Below are positions 20,930-28,332 of a stretch of 64,000 bases of DNA, one piece after another. Numbering within the stretch: the first letter of the stretch is position 1; every line of letters starts with the position of its first letter. The notes under the pieces were generated by a model. The model did not search any database and was not told where the DNA came from. It was given only the letters and a program-made list of their open reading frames with translations. Source of the stretch: Planctomycetota bacterium (GTDB taxonomy: Bacteria; Planctomycetota; Brocadiia; CAIUPP01); NCBI GenBank assembly GCA_022705425.1, contig JAKJEM010000014.1, positions 1 through 64,000 of the forward strand. Reading direction: 5' to 3'. A program made the translations under genes and the position numbers.

Positions 20930-21919
20930 TCAGTTCTGGGCCGCGAAAGAGGGGCGCGCGGAGCGGGGCGCGCCCCAGGCCAGGCGGCGCAGGGCATCGG
21001 CGCCGTGGCCGCTGATCTGCGCCACGTCGCGCCCGCGGCGGGCGCGGTGGAGGTATCTGTGCAGGGTGCCTGGGGCGATTCCGGCGCGGCGCGCCAGGCG
21101 CCGGCCCGCGCGCATCCGCGTGCCATAGGGCGCTTCCACCCAGCGGCGCACCGCCGGAATCCGCAGGAACTGCGCCGCCGTGATCGGGCGCAGGAGCATT
21201 TCGTCGTCGTAGGCGGCCAGGGGCATTCCCGCGCGCACCCGCCGGACGGCCTCGCCGATGCGCAGTTGCATCCGGCTCAAGGGCACGCCCAGCGCGCGCG
21301 CCAGCGCCCGCACGCCATAGGCGCGCCCGCCGGCCAGGCGACGCTCGACCAGGTTGCGCGCCACGACGGCCACGACGCAATCGGGCGTGCGCCCTTCGAG
21401 AATGTCCGCCAGCGTCTGGAAGGCCCAGCGCTGGAAGGAGAGAATCCGCGCGCGTTTGCGGTCGTCGCGGATGCGGGACGAGCGAACCTTCGTCAGCAAC
21501 GCGACGACGCCGAAGGTGTCGAGCACGACGCCGGCGCGAGCGTAGCCGGTCTTGGGTTGTCGTAACGTCAACCCAAAACCCCCTTGTTTTTCAGGGGCGG
21601 CATTCCCATTTTGGGTGGACGTTACGTCCACCCAAAAATGGCCCGAAAAGAGTTCCTCGTCCCGACGGATCAGATGGTTCGCACCAGAACGGTCAATCCC
21701 CGTTGCGGCGCAGATGTCGGCCAGGACGAAGCCGGGGCGGCCGGTGTCGTCGCGGATGACGCGGCACTGGCAGTGGTTGAAGATGGCGATCAGGGGGGGC
21801 GCGGGCGGGGGGTTGTGGGGGGCGGGCGCGACAACCCCTGCATCTTGTGGGGACACGCTCGCGCCGCAGGTGGGGGCAGGATTTTCGACCCCGGTTCCCT
21901 TGACAACCACCTCGTCCAT
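20930..21919 (-). CDS. Bro-N domain protein, antirepressor-like
   Basis: 329 residues from ATG 21919. The segment IAIFNHCQCRVIRDDTGRPGFVLADICAATGIDRSGANHLIRRDEELFS is the Bro-N signature found in phage antirepressors. A long insertion follows, containing VDVTSTQNGN and two near-identical DNA stretches at about 21,567 and 21,614. Then come KRARILSFQRWAFQTLADIL and a C-terminal helical DNA-binding part with GIAPGTLHRYLHRARRGR. It is the first gene behind the early promoter and divergent from the repressor, where an antirepressor or early switch would sit. Bro-N proteins bind DNA, so direct transcriptional control is equally possible. Confidence 0.65.
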   Translation of the reverse strand: MDEVVVKGTGVENPAPTCGASVSPQDAGVVAPAPHNPPPAPPLIAIFNHCQCRVIRDDTGRPGFVLADICAATGIDRSGANHLIRRDEELFSGHFWVDVTSTQNGNAAPEKQGGFGLTLRQPKTGYARAGVVLDTFGVVALLTKVRSSRIRDDRKRARILSFQRWAFQTLADILEGRTPDCVVAVVARNLVERRLAGGRAYGVRALARALGVPLSRMQLRIGEAVRRVRAGMPLAAYDDEMLLRPITAAQFLRIPAVRRWVEAPYGTRMRAGRRLARRAGIAPGTLHRYLHRARRGRDVAQISGHGADALRRLAWGAPRSARPSFAAQN

Positions 21920-21939
21920 GCCTTACCCTTTCCTATAGC

Positions 21940-21989
21940 CGTCACTCGGGTGACGATGGAAGTATACAGGAAGTTTCATGGATTGTCAA
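21940..21989 (-). promoter_or_regulatory. Early lytic promoter with palindromic operator
   Basis: On the minus strand TTGACA (21989-21984) and TATACT (21966-21961) are separated by exactly 17 nt, a near-consensus sigma70 promoter reading into the Bro-N gene. Just downstream of the expected start, CGTCAC-TCGG-GTGACG (21940-21955) is a perfect 6-bp inverted repeat suited to block initiation. The divergent repressor gene starts 32 nt beyond the -35 box. Confidence 0.75.
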
Positions 21990-22020
21990 GCGCGATTCGT
22001 GAGATTTCCGGGCAAGGCCG

Positions 22021-22668
22021 ATGATCTCACAAAACCCTGATTTGGCGGGCATTTTCCAGCGTCTCTGCGAAGCGCTCAAAGAGCGGGGGCTTAGTCGTAG
22101 GCAACTTTCTCAGCGTATCGGCATCTCGGAAGCGCGCCTTGATGGAATCAAGTACGGCCATCGTCCTCGCGCGGAGACGATAGATGCGGTGGTGCGGGAG
22201 TTGGGGATCAGCCGGGAGTGGCTGATGACGGGGGCGGGGGAGATGAACGACGTAGGGCCGGAGGGCGAAACGCCGGCGCGGGCGATCCGCCTGCCGGTTC
22301 TGGGGATCGCCAGCGCGGCCGGCAGCACCTATGTGGCCTATGAGCAGCCGGAACCCCACGAAATCGAGTACATCACCATCCCCTCAAGCCTGCACGTGGT
22401 GCAGGTGCAGGGGCAGAGCATGGCCCCCGTGGCCCTGCACGGCCAGTACCTGATCGTTAGCCGCGATGCGCCGGAGGACGGCGACCTGGCGGTGATCGTG
22501 CTCAAGACCGGGGGCATCTTCTACAAGCGGGTGTCGTATCAGGGCAACCTGGTGCTGGCCGCATCCGTCAACCCCGCGCCGGACGAGGCGCGCGTTAAGG
22601 CCATCAAGCGCAGCGAGATCGCGACGCTGCGAAAGGTCGTCGGCGTCATCTACAGCCTGGCGCGCTGA
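22021..22668 (+). CDS. Prophage repressor, HTH plus S24 (LexA-like) peptidase
   Basis: 215 residues. Residues about 24-46 (LSRRQLSQRIGISEARLDGIKYG) form the HTH. The S24 domain has an Ala-Gly cleavage site at 100-101, the catalytic Ser in VQGQSMAPV (S133) and a Lys in the YKR segment (K169) or at 162. Self-cleavage in response to RecA filaments would induce the phage; that follows from the family. It is divergent from the early operon across a promoter with a palindromic operator. Unlike Mu c, which is controlled by ClpX, this is a lambda CI-type SOS-responsive repressor. Confidence 0.9.
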   Translation: MISQNPDLAGIFQRLCEALKERGLSRRQLSQRIGISEARLDGIKYGHRPRAETIDAVVRELGISREWLMTGAGEMNDVGPEGETPARAIRLPVLGIASAAGSTYVAYEQPEPHEIEYITIPSSLHVVQVQGQSMAPVALHGQYLIVSRDAPEDGDLAVIVLKTGGIFYKRVSYQGNLVLAASVNPAPDEARVKAIKRSEIATLRKVVGVIYSLAR

Positions 22669-22855
22669 TGCTCCCCTGCGCCGCCCACGCGCGGATCGCC
22701 GCGCCGCCACCCGCGCGGATCGTTGCGCCGCCCGTCCACCCTGCCCACAGCGCCCACCACGTCCACGCGGCGACCTGCCGCCGGTGTTTCATTCTGCAAC
22801 GCGCCGCGCGCCGACCGGATTTCAGCCGGCGACACTATATATATGATACAGGGCC

Positions 22856-22977
22856 GTTCACTCGGATCCGGACGGTTTCGGGGGACGAACTTTGACTTCG
22901 CACTGTACTGGCGCGGGCGGAATGCCCGTTCACTCGGATCCGGGCATTTCGTTCACTCGGAATAAATCCAAGTGAAC
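22856..22977. repeat. Candidate transposase-binding sites at the prophage end
   Basis: GTTCACTCGGATCCGG occurs at 22856-22871 and 22928-22943. A shorter copy GTTCACTCGGA lies at 22951-22961 and an inverted copy TCCAAGTGAAC at 22967-22977, the last two forming a hairpin. Weaker matches occur at 23139-23150 and 23180-23190. Multiple spaced, mixed-orientation sites outside the repressor gene are what Mu-type ends look like. The rest of 22,669-23,224 holds no gene, only a TATATATATGATA stretch at 22,836-22,848. Confidence 0.65.
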
Positions 22978-23138
22978 GGCGCCTTTTGGCACGTGGCTTG
23001 CGAAGACAACGCGAAAGCCCAATGAACTGGCGTCGAAACGCGCTTCGAAGACCCTTCATTCCGTCGCATTCCGTTCTCACATTCAACAACTTGCCCGAAC
23101 AAAACAGTCGCAGATTTGTTAACCACCTTTTTCAGCGT

Positions 23139-23224
23139 GCACTCGGCGTTTCCCCTTGTCTATCAACCCCTTACGCCCCGTTCACCCATCTTTCCCCATG
23201 GACGCCCCCCCGTAGGAGCAGCGC
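23139..23224. other. Prophage-host junction region
   Basis: The sequence immediately before the phoH start reads TAG GAG CAG CGC ATG. GAG CAG CGC (E-Q-R) is the residue run that normally precedes this Met in full-length PhoH proteins, while the preceding TAG closes the frame. The break therefore falls at about 23,205-23,216. A CA dinucleotide, the usual Mu terminus, lies at 23,219-23,220, a few bases off. The exact end and target duplication cannot be fixed without the other flank. Confidence 0.55.
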
Positions 23225-23842
23225 ATGGCGATTAACATCCTCTGCGACCCGGAGGTGGACCTGGTCACCCTGGTCGGGCGCGCCGGCACCGGCAAGACCC
23301 TCCTCGCCCTGGCCTGCGGCCTGGCCCAGATCATGGGCGATCCGCGCTACGAGAAGGTCCTCGTCTCCCGCCCGATCATGCCCCTCGGGCGCGACATCGG
23401 CTACCTCCCCGGCACCAAGGAGGAAAAGCTCGCCCACTGGATGATGCCCATCTACGACAACCTGGGCTACCTGCTGACGTTGAAGGGCGCGCGCGGCGAG
23501 GTGAGCAAGAAGGTGGACGACTTCCTCCGAAGCGGGATGATCGAGATCGAGGCGCTGACGTACATCCGCGGACGCAGCATCCCCCGCCAGTTCATGATCG
23601 TGGACGAAGCGCAGAACCTCACCCCGCACGAGGTGAAGACCATCATCAGCCGCGCCGGCGAGGGCACCAAGATCGTCCTGACCGGCGACCCCTACCAGAT
23701 TGACAACCCCTACCTCGATGCCAGCAGCAACGGCCTGACCTACACCGCCGAGCGCCTGAAGGGCCGGTCGCTGGTGGGGCATATCATGCTCACGCGCTCG
23801 GAACGCAGCGACATCGCCTCGCTGGCGGCCGACGCGCTGTGA
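23225..23842 (+). CDS. phoH: PhoH-family ATPase, 5'-truncated
   Basis: 205 residues. P-loop GRAGTGKT at 18-25, VSRPIMPLGRDIGYLPGT, then VDEAQNLTPHE (Walker B) and LTGDPYQIDNP are all typical of the PhoH ATPase domain. Full-length relatives of this type are about 430-450 residues with an N-terminal PIN nuclease domain, which is missing here. The ATG is an internal Met of the family, and AGGAG upstream could still allow translation. The loss coincides with the prophage end, so this is probably a gene cut by insertion. Its remaining product would be an ATPase without nuclease. Confidence 0.85.
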   Translation: MAINILCDPEVDLVTLVGRAGTGKTLLALACGLAQIMGDPRYEKVLVSRPIMPLGRDIGYLPGTKEEKLAHWMMPIYDNLGYLLTLKGARGEVSKKVDDFLRSGMIEIEALTYIRGRSIPRQFMIVDEAQNLTPHEVKTIISRAGEGTKIVLTGDPYQIDNPYLDASSNGLTYTAERLKGRSLVGHIMLTRSERSDIASLAADAL

Positions 23843-23860
23843 CGAACGCCCCGCGCGCGG

Positions 23861-25168
23861 TCATTTCGGCGGCAGCGCAACGCCCAGGAAGCCGCCGGCG
23901 CGGAGGTCGCTCACCCGCACCGGCTGCAGACGCCCCTTCCACTCGTCCGGCCCGGCCACGATCGTCTTGACGTAGCGCGCCGTCCACCCCGTGAGAAGGC
24001 GCGTGGCCCGGTCGCGCCGGTGCTCGATGAGGGGGTGGACCACCTCGCCCAGGAACTGCCGCCGGTAGTCGCGTGCCAGCGCGTCCGCCAGCGTCTTCAG
24101 CCGCCCGACGCGACCGCGCAGGACCTCGGGAGCAACGCGCCCCGGACGTTCGGCGGCCGGCGTGCCGGGACGGGGGCTGAAGGGGAAGATGTGAATCCGG
24201 CTGAAGCCCGCCCGACGGCACAGAAGCAGGGTGTTCTCAAAGGCCGCCTCCGTCTCGCCGGGAAAGCCGACCATCACATCGGTGGTGAAGGAGGGGCGGT
24301 CGAGCCGGCGGCGGGCGCGATCGAGCACGTCGAGGTACTGCGCGGCGGTGTAGCGCCGGTTCATGGCGCGGAGGACCGCGTCGTCGCCGCTCTGAAGGGG
24401 AAGGTGGAAATGGGGACACAGCGCGGGCGCGCCGGCGTCGTCACGGTCTTCACCGCCGCCGGCGGCCAGGGTCAGGAGTTCGTCGCTGAGCTCCAGCGCT
24501 TCGATCGAGCTGAGGCGCAGGCGCAGCAGACCGGGGGCCGCCAGCACCGCGCGCGCCGCGTCGGCCGGCGTGACACGGGGATGAAGCCCCCGTCCGTAGT
24601 GCCCCAGGTGGATGCCGGTGAGGACGATCTCGACGTGGCCGGCGGATGTCAGCCGCGCAGCCTCGGCGCGGATGTCGGCCAGGGGGCGGCTGCGGACCGG
24701 CCCGCGCGCCTGGGGCACGATGCAATAGGCGCAGCCGGCGTCGCAGCCGTCTTGAATCTTCAGAAACGCCCGCGTGCGCCCCTCGAAGCGGCGAATGCTC
24801 CACCGAAAGATGTCTCCCTCGGGCGGCGGCGCACCTTCCTGGAGAACGTCCGCAAGGTTGACCATCTGCTCGCGGGTGAAGACGCCGGCCACGCCGGGGA
24901 TGCGCCGCCAGCGTTCGGCGTCGGCGCGGGCGGCGCAGCCGGTGAGGAACACACGCGCCGCCGGGTTTGCGCGCCGCGCGCGCCGCGCCTCCTTGCGGCA
25001 CTTCTCCTCCGCTTCAGCCGTCACCACGCAGGTGTTGATGACGCACACGTCGGCCCCGGCGCGAAAGGGGCGCTCGCGCCAGCCCAGGGCCTGGAACTGC
25101 TCGCGCAGGGCCTGCGTTTCGTACTGGTTGACCTTGCAGCCGAGGGTGGAGAGCGCGAAGGTGTTCAT
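23861..25168 (-). CDS. mtaB: tRNA threonylcarbamoyladenosine methylthiotransferase MtaB
   Basis: 435 residues. An N-terminal UPF0004 domain begins FALSTLGCKVNQYETQAL, with cysteines in GCKV, NTCVV and GCAAR for the auxiliary cluster. The radical SAM motif is DGCDAGCAYC (CxxxCxxC), then FHLPLQSGDD and a C-terminal TRAM-like region. The enzyme adds a methylthio group to t6A at tRNA position 37, using two [4Fe-4S] clusters. The start at 25168 overlaps the kinase stop by 4 nt (ATGA), so the two are coupled. It converges on phoH. NxCxVT spacing and length favour MtaB over MiaB or RimO. Confidence 0.9.
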   Translation of the reverse strand: MNTFALSTLGCKVNQYETQALREQFQALGWRERPFRAGADVCVINTCVVTAEAEEKCRKEARRARRANPAARVFLTGCAARADAERWRRIPGVAGVFTREQMVNLADVLQEGAPPPEGDIFRWSIRRFEGRTRAFLKIQDGCDAGCAYCIVPQARGPVRSRPLADIRAEAARLTSAGHVEIVLTGIHLGHYGRGLHPRVTPADAARAVLAAPGLLRLRLSSIEALELSDELLTLAAGGGEDRDDAGAPALCPHFHLPLQSGDDAVLRAMNRRYTAAQYLDVLDRARRRLDRPSFTTDVMVGFPGETEAAFENTLLLCRRAGFSRIHIFPFSPRPGTPAAERPGRVAPEVLRGRVGRLKTLADALARDYRRQFLGEVVHPLIEHRRDRATRLLTGWTARYVKTIVAGPDEWKGRLQPVRVSDLRAGGFLGVALPPK

Positions 25169-26868
25169 TCGTCGAAGCGGGCGCTCCTGCGCCGGCGCCG
25201 AATCCGGACAAAGGCGTAGAGGGACATCAGGGCGAACAGAATCCCCGCCACAAGACCGACCTGGGCCAGGGCGCCGACCATCGCCCGGCGCGCATCGCCG
25301 CCGAATTGCTCGACGCCCATCTCCACCCCCAGAACGGCCACCACACGCCCGCCTTCGTCGGCAATCGGCGCATAGCCGGAAAGGGTCGTCCGCCACGGGC
25401 CGCGCACCGGCGCGGCATCGGCGGCGGGCCCCGCAAAGGCCCGGTGGGGGGCGGAATCGGGCGCGGCGCGGAAGTACTCCCCCGGACGGCGCAGCACGAT
25501 GCTGCCGTCCTGCACGCGCGCGTCGGCATGGGCAACGTAATACAGCTCGCCCGAGCGCTCGGACTTGCGCAGAAGGAAGGCGCTCTGGATCCGCGGGTTC
25601 CGGCGCCGCAGAAGGTTCAGCCGAAGCAGAAGGTCGTTGTAGGCCGCGTCGTTCTCATCTTCCTGCCCGCGCACGCGGGTGACCTCCTCGGCGGGGAAGA
25701 GCAGCGTCGCCGTCAGCGCGATGGACTTCAACTCCGTGCGCGCCGTCTCCGCCACGTGCAGGGCGTCGCGATGGACCGAAAGCCCCAGCAGGACGCTCAG
25801 CGCCAGGGCCGTAAGGGTGGCCGTGACGCCGAAGGACAGGGCGAACTCGCGGTTGCGCGTGACGCTCTTGACCATGCGCGTCATCAGCGACGCGGCCCGC
25901 GCCGAAACCGGCTCGTTGTTGAGGTAGCAACGAAGATCGTCGGCCATGTCCGAGGCGGTCGGGTACCGGTCGGCCGGGTTCTTCTCCATGGCGCGGGCGC
26001 AGATGGCCGCCAGGTCGCTGCCAATGGTGGGGTCGCGCGCGCACAGGGGCTCGGGGGACTCGTGCAGGATGCGGTAGAGCGTGGCCGCCGGCGTCTCGGC
26101 GGAATGCGGCAGCGCCCCGGTCAGGCACTGATAGAGCGTCACGCCCAGGGCGTAAACATCCGTGTGCGGCCCGACCTCGCGCCGGCGTCCGGCCGCCTGC
26201 TCCGGCGCCATGTACGCCGGGCTGCCGACGACGTGCCCGTCCACCGTGCCCGTCGCGCGGTCGGCCGGCTCGGTAAAGTACTTCGCCAGTCCGAAGTCCA
26301 TGATCTTCGGCACCCCCTCGTGGGTGAGCATGATGTTATGGGGCTTCAGATCCCGATGCACCAGGCCGCGTTCGTGCGCATAGCCGACGGCCCCGCAACA
26401 CTGCGCCATGATTTCGATGACCTGAAGCCTCGGCAGCAGGCCGCCCCGGATGGCATCGAGCAGCGAGCGCCCCTCGACGAACTCCATCGCCATGAAGGGC
26501 AGGCCGCCCTCATCGAAGACCTCGTAGAGCTGGACGATGTTGGGGTGGCGCAGCCCGGCGACGGCGCGTCCTTCATTGTGGAAACGGCGCAGCGCGCCGG
26601 GGGTCACCGCCCCGACCACGGTCAGCGTCTTGAGCGCCACGAGCCGGCGGAGGGCTTCGTCGCGAGCGAGAAGGACCAGCCCCTGGCCGCCGCGACCCAG
26701 TTCGCGGATGATGCGGTAGTGCCTGAGGCGCGCGCCCGCCGCCAAACTCGGCGGAGGCGCGGCCGCGGCAACCGCGCCCTCGTAAACGTGCGTCACCTCC
26801 TGACTCTCGTCGGGAGGCGGCGTCGGCGACGCATCGCCGTTCGCTCGCGCGCCGGAGTCCGGTCCCAT
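25165..26868 (-). CDS. Membrane Ser/Thr protein kinase with extracytoplasmic sensor region
   Basis: 567 residues. ATG 26868 has AAGGAGG seven nt upstream. The kinase domain (about 48-330) has the glycine loop GRGGQG (58-63), catalytic Lys80, HRDLKPHN (171-178), DFG (191-193) and an APE-like PAYMAPEQ. One membrane helix (about 335-362) and one near the C-terminus bracket a periplasmic part of about 150 residues with YYVAHADARVQDGS and SGYAPIADEGGRVVAVLGVEMGV, resembling a Cache-type sensor. This is a PknB/Pkn-like Hanks kinase. Coupling to mtaB is probably incidental. Substrate unknown. Confidence 0.85.
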   Translation of the reverse strand: MGPDSGARANGDASPTPPPDESQEVTHVYEGAVAAAAPPPSLAAGARLRHYRIIRELGRGGQGLVLLARDEALRRLVALKTLTVVGAVTPGALRRFHNEGRAVAGLRHPNIVQLYEVFDEGGLPFMAMEFVEGRSLLDAIRGGLLPRLQVIEIMAQCCGAVGYAHERGLVHRDLKPHNIMLTHEGVPKIMDFGLAKYFTEPADRATGTVDGHVVGSPAYMAPEQAAGRRREVGPHTDVYALGVTLYQCLTGALPHSAETPAATLYRILHESPEPLCARDPTIGSDLAAICARAMEKNPADRYPTASDMADDLRCYLNNEPVSARAASLMTRMVKSVTRNREFALSFGVTATLTALALSVLLGLSVHRDALHVAETARTELKSIALTATLLFPAEEVTRVRGQEDENDAAYNDLLLRLNLLRRRNPRIQSAFLLRKSERSGELYYVAHADARVQDGSIVLRRPGEYFRAAPDSAPHRAFAGPAADAAPVRGPWRTTLSGYAPIADEGGRVVAVLGVEMGVEQFGGDARRAMVGALAQVGLVAGILFALMSLYAFVRIRRRRRSARFDE

Positions 26869-27078
26869 GCGCCCTCCTTCCGATGGAATGTTAGCACCGT
26901 TCCTTGCCGCGCGCCAGTGCCTGAAGCCCGGGCCGCTCCGCAACTCTCCCGCCTGCCGTCGCCGTTGTCGTCTGCCCTCCGTCGTCTGTCATTCGTCGTC
27001 CGCCGTTGCGCCTTGTCCCGGCTGCCCGTGCGCGGTAACATGCCCGGACGCCGAGGGGCGTCTTTCCGGAGGAGTCCC

Positions 27079-28275
27079 ATGCTCGACCGTCTTCGCGCCG
27101 AAGCCGCCACGCTGGGCAAGGCCGCGTGGCGTCCCATGCTGGTCTATACCGCGGAGCTCCACGCGCGCAGTATCCTGCCGCCGCGTCCACCCTTTGAGCG
27201 CCCCATCGAGGAGATCGGCCCCGGCTACTGCTATGCGCCGGTCTTCGGTCATTGGGACATCAGCCACGCCCTGCAGGACAGCCTTCCCGCCGAGCCGGAA
27301 CACGCGCGCGACCAACTCCTGAACATCCTCTCGCAGCAGCAGCCGAGCGGCATGTTGCCGGGGCTCTTCGCCCTCCGTGGCGCGCGCGTCGAGTTCAGCG
27401 CGCGAATCACCCATCCGCCGGTGTGGCCCTTTGGGGTGCAAGCCTATCTCGACCACCACGGCGACGACTCGCTTCTGCCAAGGGCGCTCGACGTGCTCCG
27501 CCGTCAGGTGGCCTGGTTCGAGCGCGAACGCCGCGCGGAGAATGGCGGCTTCTACTACCTCGATGTCTGCGGCGACCGCATCTGGGAAAGCGGCGTGGAC
27601 GACGGTGTGCGCTTCGAGCGTCTGCCGAAGGGCCGCCGGGCGATGGTGGACGCCACGGCGCACGTCCAATGGCTGTGCGACTACGGCGCCGCGTGGGCAA
27701 AGCGCCTGGGCGAAGACGGCGCAGCCTTCGAGCGGCAGGCCGCCGCCCTGCGCGAGTTCATCCGCCGCGAACTCTTCGACGAGGAGACCGGGTACTTCTG
27801 CGACTCCTGGTCGCGCGGGAGCGCGCCGCATGCCTTCGAGGGCCTGTGGCCCCTCGTGACCGGCGCCGCCGACGCCGCCCAGGCCGCTCGCGCCATAGAC
27901 GAGAATCTGCTCAACCCGCGCCGCTACTTCACCCGCCACCCGATCGCCACGGTGGGGGTGGAGGACCCGCGCTTCGAGCTGCGCATGTGGCGCGGGCCGG
28001 CCTGGAACAGCATGACCTTCTGGGCGGCTACCGGGTGCCTGCGCTACGGGCGCGCCGACGCCGCCCGGCGGCTGCTGGAAGGGGCGCTCGACGACTCCGC
28101 CGCGCAGTTCGAGCGAACCGGAACGATCTGGGAGTTCTACCACCCCCAAGGCGACCGCCCGGAAGCGTGCATGCGCAAGCCCTATACGCCCTATCACGCC
28201 CCCTGCCATAACTACCTGGGGCACAACCCCCTGATCGCCATGGCGCGACTCTGGCGGAAGGCCGGCGGACCATAG
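27079..28275 (+). CDS. Trehalase/MGH1-like (alpha/alpha)6-barrel glycoside hydrolase
   Basis: 398 residues. GGAGGAG precedes ATG 27079. Features of the six-hairpin glycosidases are present: FGHWDISHALQD with an acidic residue near the N-terminus, an ESGVDDGVRFERL segment matching the WESGxDNSxR acid motif, and MWRGPAWNSMTFWA followed by IWEFYHPQGD matching WRGPxWxxxN and the general base region. Such enzymes (GH63/GH37-like, mannosylglycerate or glucosylglycerate hydrolases) cut alpha-linked disaccharides. There is no signal peptide, so it is cytoplasmic. The exact substrate cannot be read from sequence. Confidence 0.75.
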   Translation: MLDRLRAEAATLGKAAWRPMLVYTAELHARSILPPRPPFERPIEEIGPGYCYAPVFGHWDISHALQDSLPAEPEHARDQLLNILSQQQPSGMLPGLFALRGARVEFSARITHPPVWPFGVQAYLDHHGDDSLLPRALDVLRRQVAWFERERRAENGGFYYLDVCGDRIWESGVDDGVRFERLPKGRRAMVDATAHVQWLCDYGAAWAKRLGEDGAAFERQAAALREFIRRELFDEETGYFCDSWSRGSAPHAFEGLWPLVTGAADAAQAARAIDENLLNPRRYFTRHPIATVGVEDPRFELRMWRGPAWNSMTFWAATGCLRYGRADAARRLLEGALDDSAAQFERTGTIWEFYHPQGDRPEACMRKPYTPYHAPCHNYLGHNPLIAMARLWRKAGGP

Positions 28276-28291
28276 CCGCCCGGCGAAGATC

Positions 28292-28324
28292 GGGGCCGCC
28301 GCGCGACGCGCCCTCGGCGGCCCC
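28292..28324. terminator. Strong GC hairpin between convergent genes
   Basis: GGGGCCGCCG at 28292-28301 pairs perfectly with CGGCGGCCCC at 28315-28324 across a 13-nt loop. It lies 17 nt after the plus-strand hydrolase stop and 9 nt after the end of the convergent GH4 gene. It lacks a clear T-tract but is well placed to stop transcription from both sides. Confidence 0.6.
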
Positions 28325-28332
28325 GGACGCCT

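Noticed and set aside
25306-28275. 989-codon plus-strand frame spanning kinase and hydrolase region
   Set aside because: The first half is the antisense of the kinase gene. Only the part from 27079, with its own GGAGGAG and domain, is a gene.
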